Of a stretch of DNA of 64,000 nucleotides, positions 36,869-46,438 are shown one piece after another (the first letter of the stretch is position 1; the number at the start of each line of letters is the position of its first letter). The notes under the pieces were generated by a model, which did no database searches, was not told the origin of the DNA, and worked only from the letters and a program-made list of their open reading frames with translations. Source of the stretch: Prolixibacter sp. NT017 (GTDB taxonomy: Bacteria; Bacteroidota; Bacteroidia; Bacteroidales; Prolixibacteraceae); assembly GCF_009617875.1 (NCBI RefSeq), contig NZ_BLAV01000001.1:2604001-2668000 (forward strand). Reading direction: 5' to 3'. The position numbers were made by a program, and so were the translations under genes.

Positions 36869-37063
36869 ATGAAAAGCAGCATTTTAGTAAACGAACATTA
36901 TTGTCCCAAAAATCATCCGTGTCCGGTCGTCAGAGTATGCCCGACAGGAGCGATTTCGCAGAAGTCACCATTTCATGCACCCGAAATCGACGATGATAAG
37001 TGTGTAAGTTGTGGAAAGTGTATATATTTCTGCGCATTTGGGGCGTTTCAGCCTGGCAATTGA
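36869..37063 (+). CDS. Small 4Fe-4S ferredoxin-like protein
   Basis: A 64-residue protein. The C-terminal half has CVSCGKCIYFCAFGAF with Cys45, 48, 51 and 55, a standard 4Fe-4S site. The N-terminal half has Cys12, 18 and 24 ending CPTGAI, which supplies part of a second cluster. Short ferredoxins of this form donate electrons to redox enzymes. It lies 172 bp after the thioredoxin lipoprotein in the same direction; the link is positional. Confidence 0.8.
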   Translation: MKSSILVNEHYCPKNHPCPVVRVCPTGAISQKSPFHAPEIDDDKCVSCGKCIYFCAFGAFQPGN

Positions 37064-37121
37064 TTTTATCCCAGCTCATAAGTTCATTGTATCCCTCTGC
37101 CGTTAAGGTGGGGGGATTTTT

Positions 37122-38444
37122 TTACCCCATTACCAGCTCCAGTACCTGGGTCGTTTCATCAGTAATCTTGTACCGGTCGTCAATTCGTTTTCCGATAACC
37201 CAGACCACCTGTTCCCCATTGGTCACCAGCCAGGTATTTTCCTTATCGGGAAGGCTCATTTTCTCGTCAATAAAAAAATCACTCAGCTTCTTAAAACCGC
37301 TCATTCCCAACGGCCGAAAATAATCGCCCGGTTCCCATTTTCGTATTTTCAAAGGAAACTGAATTTTGTCGAGGTCAATGCAGGCCACTTTCGCCGAACG
37401 GGGAATCCTGAAATGCTGGTCCCGTTCCACCTTTCGTATTTGAATGGGCAGCGGCTTAGCTAAATCTTTAAGTTCTTCATCAATGTAATAAACAGCCTTT
37501 TCCTTATCAGGAAGTCGGGTAATGATGAGGTATTCCCGGTCGCGGACCAAACGGTGTGTTGGCGAGAAAAACTGTCTTCCGGATTCTCCATCCAGCGTCT
37601 CCTCTATTTGGGCAACCACTTCGCTATTGAAATGAAAGGGCTTCAAAAATTCAAACAGGTAGGTATTCAATGGCTGCAGCAATTTCAATTCTCTAATGGA
37701 GAGATGATATTCCCTTCCTTTGCGCACAGCCACCCGTTCCCAGCATTGCTGAATTTCCTGGAAGTAAATCGTCGAAACATCTTTCAGGTAGTGAATGGTT
37801 TTCTGCAGGCTTTCACGGAATGCAGGATTCAGTTCCTCCATCAACGGCAGCAACTGATGCCGGATTTTATTCCGCTGAAAGTCGAGGCTGGCATTGGATG
37901 AATCATCGCGGTATTCCAACTCATGTTTCAGGCACCAGTTGGCAATTTCCTTTCTGGAAGCAAACAGCAACGGCCGGACCACTCTCCCGTTCTTCGGTTT
38001 AATACCGGTCATTCCTTTCAATCCGGTTCCCCGGGAAAGATTCAGAAAAAAGGTTTCGAGCAAGTCGTCACGGTGATGTGCCACAGCAATCGCATCGTAA
38101 TGATTTTCCGCCCTGATTTTCTCAAACCAGTCGTACCGCAACTCACGGGCAGCCATCTCAATGGAGTAACCATGCTCTTCAGCGTATTCCTCCGTATCGA
38201 ACGATTGATGATAATAACGCCGGCCATATTTCTCGGCCAACCGGGCCACCAACGCCTCATCGCCATCCGATTCCTCGCCGCGCAAATGAAAATTGCAGTG
38301 GGCAATACCTAAGGCATATCCGGCCCGTTCCAACAGATCGAGCAGTACCACTGAGTCCATTCCACCACTTACGGCCACCAGGATGGTATCGCCCGACGTA
38401 AACAGGTTGTGACGTTGAATATAGTTGACCAGTTCGTTTATCAT
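37122..38444 (-). CDS. tilS: tRNA(Ile)-lysidine synthase TilS
   Basis: A 440-residue essential enzyme that ligates lysine to C34 of the CAU-anticodon tRNA-Ile, letting it read AUA. The N-type ATP pyrophosphatase loop SGGMDS is at 26-31. HHRDDLLETFFLNLSRG and the FASRKEIANWC segment follow, then the C-terminal TilS domain. ATG 38444 is taken; a GTG one codon upstream is less likely. A TATTTTTG -7 box (minus strand 38459-38466) lies 14 bases before it, so the leader would be very short. Proteins of this length are normal in Bacteroidota. Confidence 0.95.
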   Translation of the reverse strand: MINELVNYIQRHNLFTSGDTILVAVSGGMDSVVLLDLLERAGYALGIAHCNFHLRGEESDGDEALVARLAEKYGRRYYHQSFDTEEYAEEHGYSIEMAARELRYDWFEKIRAENHYDAIAVAHHRDDLLETFFLNLSRGTGLKGMTGIKPKNGRVVRPLLFASRKEIANWCLKHELEYRDDSSNASLDFQRNKIRHQLLPLMEELNPAFRESLQKTIHYLKDVSTIYFQEIQQCWERVAVRKGREYHLSIRELKLLQPLNTYLFEFLKPFHFNSEVVAQIEETLDGESGRQFFSPTHRLVRDREYLIITRLPDKEKAVYYIDEELKDLAKPLPIQIRKVERDQHFRIPRSAKVACIDLDKIQFPLKIRKWEPGDYFRPLGMSGFKKLSDFFIDEKMSLPDKENTWLVTNGEQVVWVIGKRIDDRYKITDETTQVLELVMG

Positions 38445-38543
38445 CACTTCGTTTTATTCAAAAATACGATAATCCCGTTAACCAAAAGAAAACCGGAGAC
38501 GATTTAAGTCATTCCCCGGTTTCTGTCATCTCTAAAAATACGT

Positions 38544-39539
38544 TTACAACTTGAGAACCACCTGCCCGCGGTTCTTCTTGCTCAAAAGGCGTTGAATATA
38601 GGTATCCAGTTCTTCGAGTGAAATAAAGGTAACAAGGTCATCAAGGCCGTCCGGTTTCCAATCATTGGCCAGCTTCTCCCAAACGGCTTTCCGTTCTTCC
38701 AGCGGTGTTTGCTGTGTATCCACCCCCAACAACGAGATGTTGTTCAGGATGAAGGGATAAACCGTTGTGTTCAACTCACCGGAACCGATATTTCCACAGG
38801 TCGTTACGTTCCCGCTGTATTTACAGGCTTTCAGCAACGTAGCCAGCGTATTTCCACCGACCACATCAACCGCACCGGCCCATTTCGGACGAAGGAGCGG
38901 CCGCCCGGACTGGTCATCTGTTTCCGATTTATCAATGTGCTGATGCGCTCCAAGCTTTTCAATCACTTCCCGGCTGTCGTCCAGATTCGAGGTGGCAGCG
39001 ATGACTTCAAAACCTTCTTTTAACAGGATTTTTACTGCCAGACTTCCCACTCCGCCGGCAGCACCGGTCACTACAACCGGCCCCTGCGATGGTTTCTGGC
39101 CGGCGTCCAATAACCTTTTCACCGAAAGGGCAGCCGTCAACCCCGAAGTACCCAGCATCATGCTTTCGGCAAGTGACAATCCTTCGGGTAATGGCACAAT
39201 CCAGTTGGCCGGCACGCGAATGTATTCCGCGAAAGCGCCATCGGTGTTCATTCCCAAATCGTAAGAAGTGACCGTCACTTCATCGCCTGGTTTGAACAAC
39301 GGCGACGAACTCTCTTCCACTACTCCGGCTGCATCGATTCCCGGCGTATGCGGATAATTCTTGGTTACTCCGCGATTGCCCGATGCCGAAAGCGCGTCCT
39401 TGTAGTTAAGTCCGGCATACTTTACGCGGACGAGTACTTCTCCTTCCGGTAACTCACTGATGGAGCGATTTACCAGATTTCGGACAAACTCACCATTCTC
39501 CTCCGATACCCGGTAAGCCCTGAATGTTCTATCTGTCAT
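38544..39539 (-). CDS. YhdH/YhfP-type quinone or acryloyl-CoA reductase (MDR family)
   Basis: A 331-residue medium-chain dehydrogenase/reductase. NYKDALSASGNRGV and PHTPGIDAAGVVEES are typical of the YhdH/AcuI subgroup. The cofactor loop VTGAAGGVGSLAVK fits NADPH binding. No zinc-binding Cys ligands are evident, as expected for this subgroup. Members reduce acryloyl-CoA or quinones; the in vivo substrate is not known. It is a stand-alone gene between tilS and pepT. Confidence 0.88.
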   Translation of the reverse strand: MTDRTFRAYRVSEENGEFVRNLVNRSISELPEGEVLVRVKYAGLNYKDALSASGNRGVTKNYPHTPGIDAAGVVEESSSPLFKPGDEVTVTSYDLGMNTDGAFAEYIRVPANWIVPLPEGLSLAESMMLGTSGLTAALSVKRLLDAGQKPSQGPVVVTGAAGGVGSLAVKILLKEGFEVIAATSNLDDSREVIEKLGAHQHIDKSETDDQSGRPLLRPKWAGAVDVVGGNTLATLLKACKYSGNVTTCGNIGSGELNTTVYPFILNNISLLGVDTQQTPLEERKAVWEKLANDWKPDGLDDLVTFISLEELDTYIQRLLSKKNRGQVVLKL

Positions 39540-39634
39540 TTTGTTGTTCCTTTCTTTATTCTCTATACCATGCTAACAAAAAAGAAAGCAGCCCCGTTCA
39601 GAGACTGCTTGTATTTTTTATGCTTAACGTAAAG

Positions 39635-40870
39635 TTACTTTTCCATCGCTGAAATTTTCTCAACGATTTTCAGAATCACGTGACAGGCCTTTTCCATCGA
39701 CTGGGTCGGAATAAATTCAAACTTACCGTGGAAGTTATGTCCGCCGCCAAAGATATTAGGACAAGGTAGTCCCATAAATGAAAGGCGAGCACCGTCTGTT
39801 CCACCGCGAATCGGCTCAATCTTCGGTTCCACTCCTACTTCTTTCATCGCCTCTTCAGCCATATCGACAATATGCAGAACCGGCTCGACTCTTTCACGCA
39901 TGTTGTAATACTGGTCTTTCAATTCCAGCTCAACGGTTCCTTCACCGAATTCTGCATTCACCTTGCGAACGATGTGTTCCATCTCGGTTTTGCGATCTTC
40001 GAAACGATCTTTCTTGAAATCACGGATGATATACTCGAGCTCTGTTCGCTCTACGCTTCCGTTAATCGACAACAGGTGATAGAAGCCTTCGTAACCTTCG
40101 GTATGTTCCGGCGTTTCATGGCGCGGCAGCATACTGATAAACTGGCTCGCAATACGCATTGAGTTCTTCATCTTGTGCTTGGCCGAACCGGGATGCACAC
40201 TGATTCCGTGAACAATCACTTTGGCAAAAGCCGCGTTGAAATTCTCATATTGCAACTCCCCCAGCTCTCCTCCGTCCATGGTATAGGCAAAATCGGCACC
40301 GAATTTTTCCACATTGAAATAATCAGCTCCCTGACCAATTTCCTCATCCGGCGTAAAACCAACCCGCACTTTTCCGTGCTTGATTTCGGGATGATTTACC
40401 AGATATTCCATCGTGGTAACAATCTCGGCCAAACCGGCTTTATCATCGGCTCCCAGCAATGTTTTGCCATCGGTTACAATCAACCGTTGACCCAGATACT
40501 TCTTCAGGCCGGGGAATTTATCAGGCGACATAATAATCTTTTCGTCCTTGTTCAGGACAATGTCTCCTCCGTCGTAATTCTCAACAAATTGCGGATTCAC
40601 ATTTTTTCCTGAGAAATCGGGACTGGTATCCATGTGCGCAATGAAACCTACTGTTGGCACTTCCTTATCGATATTCGACGGAAGCGTTGCCATTACGTAG
40701 CCATTGTCATCCAGCTCCACATCTTCCAGCCCAATGCTTTTCAATTCTTCGGCCAACTTCTGTGCAAACGTAATTTGCCCGGGTGTACTGGGCGTCAATC
40801 CGGTCTTGGAATCGGACTGAGTATTTATCTTTACATAACCGATAAAACGGTCGACAACCTGGTTTTCCAT
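39635..40870 (-). CDS. pepT: Peptidase T (tripeptidase)
   Basis: A 411-residue zinc aminotripeptidase of the M20 family, cytosolic, releasing N-terminal residues from tripeptides. The family core [49 protein letters not shown] and [19 protein letters not shown] supplies the metal and catalytic residues. ATG 40870 ([20 protein letters not shown]) matches the usual PepT N-terminus. In-frame ATG 40879 and TTG 40882 are alternatives. It lies between a terminator for proS (41005) and the reductase gene. Confidence 0.93.
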   Translation of the reverse strand: MENQVVDRFIGYVKINTQSDSKTGLTPSTPGQITFAQKLAEELKSIGLEDVELDDNGYVMATLPSNIDKEVPTVGFIAHMDTSPDFSGKNVNPQFVENYDGGDIVLNKDEKIIMSPDKFPGLKKYLGQRLIVTDGKTLLGADDKAGLAEIVTTMEYLVNHPEIKHGKVRVGFTPDEEIGQGADYFNVEKFGADFAYTMDGGELGELQYENFNAAFAKVIVHGISVHPGSAKHKMKNSMRIASQFISMLPRHETPEHTEGYEGFYHLLSINGSVERTELEYIIRDFKKDRFEDRKTEMEHIVRKVNAEFGEGTVELELKDQYYNMRERVEPVLHIVDMAEEAMKEVGVEPKIEPIRGGTDGARLSFMGLPCPNIFGGGHNFHGKFEFIPTQSMEKACHVILKIVEKISAMEK

Positions 40871-41004
40871 TTTTATCATCAAATTTGCAGATTTAAGAGT
40901 CCGAATATAGCGATTTTTGCCGAGAGAGAAGTGCAGAAAATCACTGTAAAGTGGTGAAGGTGATGAATCTCATTATTTCTCAACCGGAGGGAAAAAACGT
41001 ACAT

Positions 41005-41041
41005 AAAAAGAGGGAATTGCCGAAGCAACTCCCTCTTTTTA
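41005..41041 (-). terminator. Terminator of proS
   Basis: AAAAAGAGGGAATTGC and GCAACTCCCTCTTTTT form a stem of about 15 bp with loop CGAA, 20 bp after the proS stop. Flanking A and T runs make it usable from both strands. Confidence 0.9.
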
Positions 41042-41060
41042 ATATGATTGTGCGACTAAC

Positions 41061-42536
41061 TTAATAAGCCAGTGCAAACAAGACTCTTCTCTTCGAAGGT
41101 TTACCGGTTACCATGCAAACGCCTTCTTCCTCCTCACCCTCGAACGGGATGCACCGAATCGTTGCTTTGGTCTCCTCTTTAATCCGGGTCTCCGTCTCCG
41201 AAGTACCGTCCCAGTGCGCCAGAATAAAACCGCCTTTGGTGTTCAGTACTTCTTTGAACTCCTCGTAGGTGTCTACCTTCACAGTACTTTCTTCACGGAA
41301 TTTCCAGGCTTTCCGGTAGATGTTATTCTGGATTTCAACCAACAGGTCGTCCACATACTGGTCAATATCCTCGAGCGACTGAACCGATTTCTCCAGCGTA
41401 TCGCGACGAGCTACCTCGACGGTTCCGTTCTCCAAATCACGGGGACCAATAGCCAGGCGAACCGGAACACCTTTCAATTCATACTCGGCAAATTTCCATC
41501 CCGGGCGCTGTGTATCGCGATTATCATACTTAACGCTAATGCCGCGTGCCTGAAGTTTGGTAATAATTTCATCTACCTTCTCCGATACTTCAGCCAACTG
41601 TTCTGTTTTCCTGTAAATAGGAACAATCACCACCTGGAATGGAGCCAGCTTCGGAGGCAATACCAAACCGTTGTTGTCGGAGTGAGCCATGATCAGTGCG
41701 CCCATCAAACGGGTAGAAACCCCCCATGACGTCGCCCACACATAATCGAGCTTTCCTTCTTTACTGGTGAACTGAACATCAAACGCTTTCGCAAAATTCT
41801 GTCCCAGAAAGTGTGACGTTCCGGACTGAAGTGCTTTACCATCCTGCATCAACGCCTCGATGGTGTAGGTTTCCAGCGCTCCGGCAAAACGTTCATTTGC
41901 CGACTTCGCACCTTTGATGACCGGTACAGCCATGTAATTCTCAGCAAAATCAGCATAAACATTGATCATGCGTTCCGTTTCCTCCATTGCCTCCTGCTTG
42001 GTAGCATGAGCAGTATGCCCTTCCTGCCAAAGGAATTCAGCGGTACGGAGAAACATACGCGTACGCATCTCCCAGCGAACTACATTGGCCCACTGGTTTA
42101 TTAACAATGGAAGATCGCGGTATGATTGAATCCAGTTTTTATAGGTATTCCAGATGATGGTTTCCGAAGTCGGTCGTACAATTAACTCTTCTTCCAGTTT
42201 TGCATCGGGGTCGACTACCACACCATTCCCATCCGGATCATTTTTTAGGCGATAATGAGTAACTACGGCACACTCTTTGGCAAATCCTTCTACGTGATCG
42301 GCCTCTTTTGAGAAGAAAGATTTGGGGATGAACAGCGGGAAATAAGCATTTTCGTGCCCGGTTTCCTTGAACATACGATCCAACTGGGCCTGCATTTTTT
42401 CCCAAATAGCGTAACCGTATGGCTTGATTACCATACATCCACGCACCGCTGAGTTCTCAGCCAAATCAGCCTTCACAACCAGATCATTGTACCATTGTGA
42501 ATAATTTTCTTCTTTTGATGTTAGTTCCTTAGCCAT
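41061..42536 (-). CDS. proS: Prolyl-tRNA synthetase, short class II (archaeal/eukaryotic-like) type
   Basis: A 491-residue ProRS. It charges tRNA-Pro. Motif 2 ([20 protein letters not shown]) and motif 3 ([17 protein letters not shown]) are present. The protein lacks the large editing insertion of the bacterial long form and ends with the short C-terminal zinc-like domain of the type 3 enzymes; both features are usual for Bacteroidota. The final residue is Tyr (VLFALAY), as in this family. A tRNA-Pro(GGG) gene occurs in the same window at 58657. Confidence 0.95.
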   Translation of the reverse strand: MAKELTSKEENYSQWYNDLVVKADLAENSAVRGCMVIKPYGYAIWEKMQAQLDRMFKETGHENAYFPLFIPKSFFSKEADHVEGFAKECAVVTHYRLKNDPDGNGVVVDPDAKLEEELIVRPTSETIIWNTYKNWIQSYRDLPLLINQWANVVRWEMRTRMFLRTAEFLWQEGHTAHATKQEAMEETERMINVYADFAENYMAVPVIKGAKSANERFAGALETYTIEALMQDGKALQSGTSHFLGQNFAKAFDVQFTSKEGKLDYVWATSWGVSTRLMGALIMAHSDNNGLVLPPKLAPFQVVIVPIYRKTEQLAEVSEKVDEIITKLQARGISVKYDNRDTQRPGWKFAEYELKGVPVRLAIGPRDLENGTVEVARRDTLEKSVQSLEDIDQYVDDLLVEIQNNIYRKAWKFREESTVKVDTYEEFKEVLNTKGGFILAHWDGTSETETRIKEETKATIRCIPFEGEEEEGVCMVTGKPSKRRVLFALAY

Positions 42537-42641
42537 CTTCTATCTTTTGGTATGGAATTTGCTTTATTTGCAGTGAATTTTCAAGCTTACAAAGTAAAGA
42601 AATTCTCTAAGAATATTAAATACTTTTGGGAGGACATAATC

Positions 42642-44195
42642 ATGAAATCAAGGCTAAAACTGCTTACTGCCATTGCGCTTTTCCTGGGTGGATGCTCCAC
42701 CGGTTCGATGGTATCGAGCGGGTATGTCGACGACATTTATTACTCGCCTGGCGATAACCCGCCCCCCGTTGTAGCACAAACCAGTGTTTCGCAACAAAAA
42801 GAAACCACGCCTCAGCGGCAACAAGTGGTTTCCAACATCAAGGAATCGGCCAGCGGCAAAACCGTTGACAATTACGTGCTGAAGGATGGTAGTTCACGTT
42901 CGTATGGAAATACTGATGCGTACTACTACAACGACCAGCCCGATTATTCCGACACTACTTATTATTACGATGAGGATTCGTTAAAATACGTCATCAATAA
43001 TTATTACGAACCCAGTGACAACATGAGCTACAGCTCACGGATCCGTCGCTTCCATGATCCCTATTTTTACGACCCATACTGGGATTCATACATGTGGGAC
43101 CCGTATTACTACGGACCTTCGTGGAGCATCAGTTGGGGCTTCGGATGGAGTAACCCGTGGTACAATCCATGGTATTATGGTGGTTGGGGGTATCCATACT
43201 CCTACTACAGCTGGGGTGGCTATTACAGTCCCTGGTATTATGGAGGATGGGGATACCCATATAACTCTTACTATGGTGGCTGGGGCGGTTACCCATACTA
43301 CGGTTGGGGCGGATATTCCGGCGGCGACTATCATGTAGACCGTTATCACGGAAGACGCAATTATACCGGTCGCCGTGGAGGTTCCAATGCCATTAATTAC
43401 GGAGGAAGTAGTATCAATAGTGGACAGGCCTTAGGCCGCTCCATTCCGGTTGGTTCTTCCAGATCATCTTCTTCGGGTGCAGTAAAAGATGCTTCTTCAT
43501 CTACCTCATCCGGAAGAAGAACAATTGGTGGTGCCGGTGCTACCGGAACCCGTTTGCAGGGAACCCGTCCGGGCACATCACCTGATAAGTCGGGTACAAT
43601 TAATCGTAATACCACGACAACTACCCGTACCGCTACTTCAACTCGTCAATCCGGAACTTATTCCGGTGCACCGGGAAGGAATAGCCAGGTGCAAACCAGT
43701 CTTCGTCGGGGAACTTCATCATCAGTTCGCTCAAGCTCAGGTACGGTCATGAGCCGGCCAAGAGTTCAGACTCAAACAACAACCCGGAGTCGTTCTGCCG
43801 TTCAAACAACAACGACTACCAGGAGATATACGCCAAGTTATTCGAAACCGAGAATGAATACGCGGGCTACGTATAACAGGTCTACCACTCGTCAGTATAC
43901 ACGGCCGAGCAGTTCGTCTACAAAATCGAGCTACAGTCGTTACAGCAAGCCGAGCAGCACCTCCGGAACACGTAGTTCAGCCGTTCGTTCCAGCAGCTCA
44001 TATCGCCGTGGTTCGAGCAGTTCATCCAACTATCGTTCCGGTAGTTCAAGCCGAACTTACCGCTCATCCGGTAGCAGTTACCGTTCTTCGGGCAGTTCGA
44101 GCAGCGGAAGATCATACAGCTCACCTTCGTCAAGCGGAGGAAGCCGTAGTTCCGGTGGAAGTAGCGGTGGAAGCTATTCCGGTAGAAGAAGGTAA
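42642..44195 (+). CDS. Tyr/Gly/Trp- then Ser/Arg/Thr-rich lipoprotein
   Basis: A 517-residue exported lipoprotein, lipobox Cys at 18 (LFLGGC). A GGAGG about 10 bp before ATG 42642 supports this start over the longer frame from 42552. It has three compositional zones: a polar N-domain, a Tyr/Trp/Gly/Pro block near residues 130-230 with repeated YGGWGYPY-like units, and a long basic Ser/Arg/Thr/Gly tail (from about 260 to the end) with runs such as SSRTYRSSGSSYRSSGSSSS. No folded domain is recognisable. Such composition is seen in surface, adhesive or fibre-forming proteins, but I cannot assign a role. It is followed 54 bp later by an outer-membrane barrel gene. Confidence 0.7.
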   Translation: MKSRLKLLTAIALFLGGCSTGSMVSSGYVDDIYYSPGDNPPPVVAQTSVSQQKETTPQRQQVVSNIKESASGKTVDNYVLKDGSSRSYGNTDAYYYNDQPDYSDTTYYYDEDSLKYVINNYYEPSDNMSYSSRIRRFHDPYFYDPYWDSYMWDPYYYGPSWSISWGFGWSNPWYNPWYYGGWGYPYSYYSWGGYYSPWYYGGWGYPYNSYYGGWGGYPYYGWGGYSGGDYHVDRYHGRRNYTGRRGGSNAINYGGSSINSGQALGRSIPVGSSRSSSSGAVKDASSSTSSGRRTIGGAGATGTRLQGTRPGTSPDKSGTINRNTTTTTRTATSTRQSGTYSGAPGRNSQVQTSLRRGTSSSVRSSSGTVMSRPRVQTQTTTRSRSAVQTTTTTRRYTPSYSKPRMNTRATYNRSTTRQYTRPSSSSTKSSYSRYSKPSSTSGTRSSAVRSSSSYRRGSSSSSNYRSGSSSRTYRSSGSSYRSSGSSSSGRSYSSPSSSGGSRSSGGSSGGSYSGRRR

Positions 44196-44249
44196 GTTGT
44201 GGCGAGTCCCAACAGAAAGAATGATGAAGAACTTAAATTCCTTTTGACA

Positions 44250-45779
44250 ATGAAAAAGATAATCATGACCATCAGTGCGCTATTGGCACTGACACTATAT
44301 GCTTCAGCTCAATATGTTGACCAGGCGCTTACGCTGTCTCAACAGAGCTATGGAGTCACAGCCCGGGCGAAAGCAATGGGTAGCGCATTTGGCGCGCTGG
44401 GAGGTGATTTTTCATCTCTCAGCATTAACCCGGCCGGGATAGCCGTTTACCGCAGCTCGGAAATGACATTCACTCCCGATGTCTTCCGGTTCGATAAAAC
44501 GGAAGCAACCAACCAAGGTTATACGGCTGATGATTCGAAATACAATTTCAGCATTGCGAACGCAGGGTACGTGGGAACTTATCGTCCCGGCGACACCGAA
44601 AGCGGGCTGGTATCGGTTAACTTCGGACTCGGATTTAACCGTCTGCGTAACTTCCATCAGAATTCGCTGTCAGAGGCCATGAATTCGCCTTACTCGCGGA
44701 TGGATGCTTTCGCCCAGAATACCAACGGTATCAACTACAACGACCTGGTAACGACCGACAGTTACGATCCTTACTACAACGGTATTCCGTGGGAAAGTAA
44801 AATGGCCTGGGAAAACTACCTGATCGATGTGGCCAATCCGGGTAATGGAGATAATCAGTACAATTCCATTCTGTACCAGGGCGAAACCGTTAATCAGCAT
44901 TACGCTATTCAGCGCGAAGGTTACATTAACGAGTATGTACTGGCACTGGGAGCCAACTTCAGTGATAAATTCTACATCGGAGCCACGGTCGGAATCGACG
45001 ATTTGTATTACCTCGAAACATCGACCTACGGTGAAGACGGAGGCTCCAACGGTTTCGGTAATTTCGATTACTACAATTACCTGAGAACAACCGGTCTCGG
45101 ATTCAACGTTAAAGTAGGTATGATTTTCCGGCCGATTCCCCAGCTGCGATTGGGAGCTGCGGTACACACGCCAACTTTCTTCAATCTGAAAGAAAATTAT
45201 CACTCCTGGATGTCCTCTAATCTTGATGCCAGTGTGGGTGCCGGAGCTGGCAGTCACCGCGAAGAAACGCCTCATGGTGATTACAAATACGATTTGGAGA
45301 CCCCTTTCCGTGCAATCGGTAGCGTTGCCTACCAGTTTGGGAAGAAAGGCTTGCTTTCGGTCGACTATGAGTATGTGAATTATAACAACATTAAACTGCG
45401 CCACGGCAGCGATGGATACGATTTCTATTCAGAAAATCAGGATATCAGTAATTACTACCAGTCTATCGGTAATATCCGGGTAGGTGGTGAATACCGGGTG
45501 ACACCCGCCATTAGTTTGCGCGGCGGTTACGAATACTACGGAAGTCCGTATAAATCGACAGTGAGTGGTGTTTCTCAACCGAATTCCAATTACCAGCACG
45601 TAACGTATAACGGCGGACTTGGTTTCCGTTTTGGCAACACCAGTCTCGATATTGCCTACGGATTGACTGATTTGACCCGTTACAATTATCCGTACCAGTT
45701 AACGGGTGTTCAGGTAGAACCGATTAAATATCACTCGATGGTACACGATGTAATGTTTACCATGGCATTCCGGTTCTAG
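44250..45779 (+). CDS. Outer-membrane transport protein, FadL/OmpP1-like
   Basis: A 509-residue outer-membrane beta-barrel. ATG 44250 opens a signal peptide (IIMTISALLALTLYASAQY). The mature part starts SYGVTARAKAMGSAFGALGGD and FSSLSINPAGIAVYRSSEMTF, the hallmark of the FadL/OmpP1-like family in Bacteroidota, and ends with Phe (MFTMAFRF) as expected for barrel insertion. The family imports hydrophobic compounds; the ligand is unknown. A strong terminator follows at 45800. Confidence 0.85.
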   Translation: MKKIIMTISALLALTLYASAQYVDQALTLSQQSYGVTARAKAMGSAFGALGGDFSSLSINPAGIAVYRSSEMTFTPDVFRFDKTEATNQGYTADDSKYNFSIANAGYVGTYRPGDTESGLVSVNFGLGFNRLRNFHQNSLSEAMNSPYSRMDAFAQNTNGINYNDLVTTDSYDPYYNGIPWESKMAWENYLIDVANPGNGDNQYNSILYQGETVNQHYAIQREGYINEYVLALGANFSDKFYIGATVGIDDLYYLETSTYGEDGGSNGFGNFDYYNYLRTTGLGFNVKVGMIFRPIPQLRLGAAVHTPTFFNLKENYHSWMSSNLDASVGAGAGSHREETPHGDYKYDLETPFRAIGSVAYQFGKKGLLSVDYEYVNYNNIKLRHGSDGYDFYSENQDISNYYQSIGNIRVGGEYRVTPAISLRGGYEYYGSPYKSTVSGVSQPNSNYQHVTYNGGLGFRFGNTSLDIAYGLTDLTRYNYPYQLTGVQVEPIKYHSMVHDVMFTMAFRF

Positions 45780-45799
45780 AATAAATTACCAACAAAGAA

Positions 45800-45828
45800 C
45801 GAAGGAGGCTCCGGCCTCCTTTTTTTGT
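45800..45828 (+). terminator. Terminator of the FadL-like gene
   Basis: AGGAGGC and GCCTCCT stem with a 4-nt loop, followed by eight T. Confidence 0.88.
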
Positions 45829-45883
45829 GCCCCGACACTGTCTTCCGAAATACAAGTGGATTGTCCGGATGACCCGGCGATAT

Positions 45884-46300
45884 AAAAAAGTACGTCGGTT
45901 GATTAACTGAGCAGCCTCGCGCTATTAAAAAGTGTGTCGATTGATTGCCTAAACGGGCCGGCGAACTCAAAAAGCGTTTCGGATGGTTACCTGAACCGCG
46001 CAGGCAACACAAAAAGTGATTTGGATGACTACCTAATTCCCGATGGCGAATCAAAAAGTGATTCGGATGGTTACCTAAATCTCGCAGGGGAACCAAAAAG
46101 TGATTGCTCTGATAGCCTAAACTCAGTGGCGACATTAAAAAGTGTGTCGATTGATTACCTAAACGGGCTGGCGAACTCAAAAAACGTTTCGGATGACTGC
46201 CTAAATCCGCAGGGACGTCAAAAAGTGATTGCTCTGACTGCCTAAATCCCGCAGGGACATTAAAAAGTACGCCGTATGACTACCTAAACAAGCTGAAGGT
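45884..46300. repeat. 42-bp tandem repeat array (about 10 units)
   Basis: AAAAAG starts each unit at 45885, 45927, 45969, 46011, 46053, 46095, 46137, 46179, 46220 and 46262, spaced 42 bp (one of 41). The unit has a conserved core (AAAAAGTG, then GATT or GGATG, then TACCTAAA) and a more variable GC-rich part of about 14 bp. Because 42 is a multiple of three, frames stay open on both strands (a 14-residue repeat such as LGNHPNHFL on the minus strand), but neither has a credible start or signal, so I call none. The array begins about 55 bp after a gene terminator, as the 41-bp array at 3310 does. Confidence 0.88.
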
Positions 46301-46368
46301 ACCAACAGGAACTTCGGGCAAATACCCAGACCTGCTGTTATCATTCGGGGTACCGGAAGATTCGCTAC

Positions 46369-46404
46369 AAAAAAATCCCCGCCTCACCAGGAGAGACAGG
46401 GATT
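46369..46404 (-). terminator. Terminator of the cysDN operon
   Basis: On the minus strand AATCCC and GGGATT pair around a partly paired interior, followed by a run of seven T. It lies 35 bp after the cysN stop. Confidence 0.7.
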
Positions 46405-46438
46405 CGTTTGATTGTATGAGTATCAATTACGACCAAAC

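Noticed and set aside
42621..42628. TACTTTTG as promoter of the lipoprotein gene
   Set aside because: It lies only 13 bp before the ATG, overlaps the ribosome-binding site region and has no TTTG partner at the right distance.
42552..42641. Longer N-terminus for the low-complexity lipoprotein
   Set aside because: The GGAGG site and lipobox both point to ATG 42642; the upstream part would hide the signal peptide.
45776..46245. Open frames on both strands through the 42-bp array (14-residue repeat peptides)
   Set aside because: A 42-bp period keeps frames open on both strands; neither has a credible start, signal peptide or homology.
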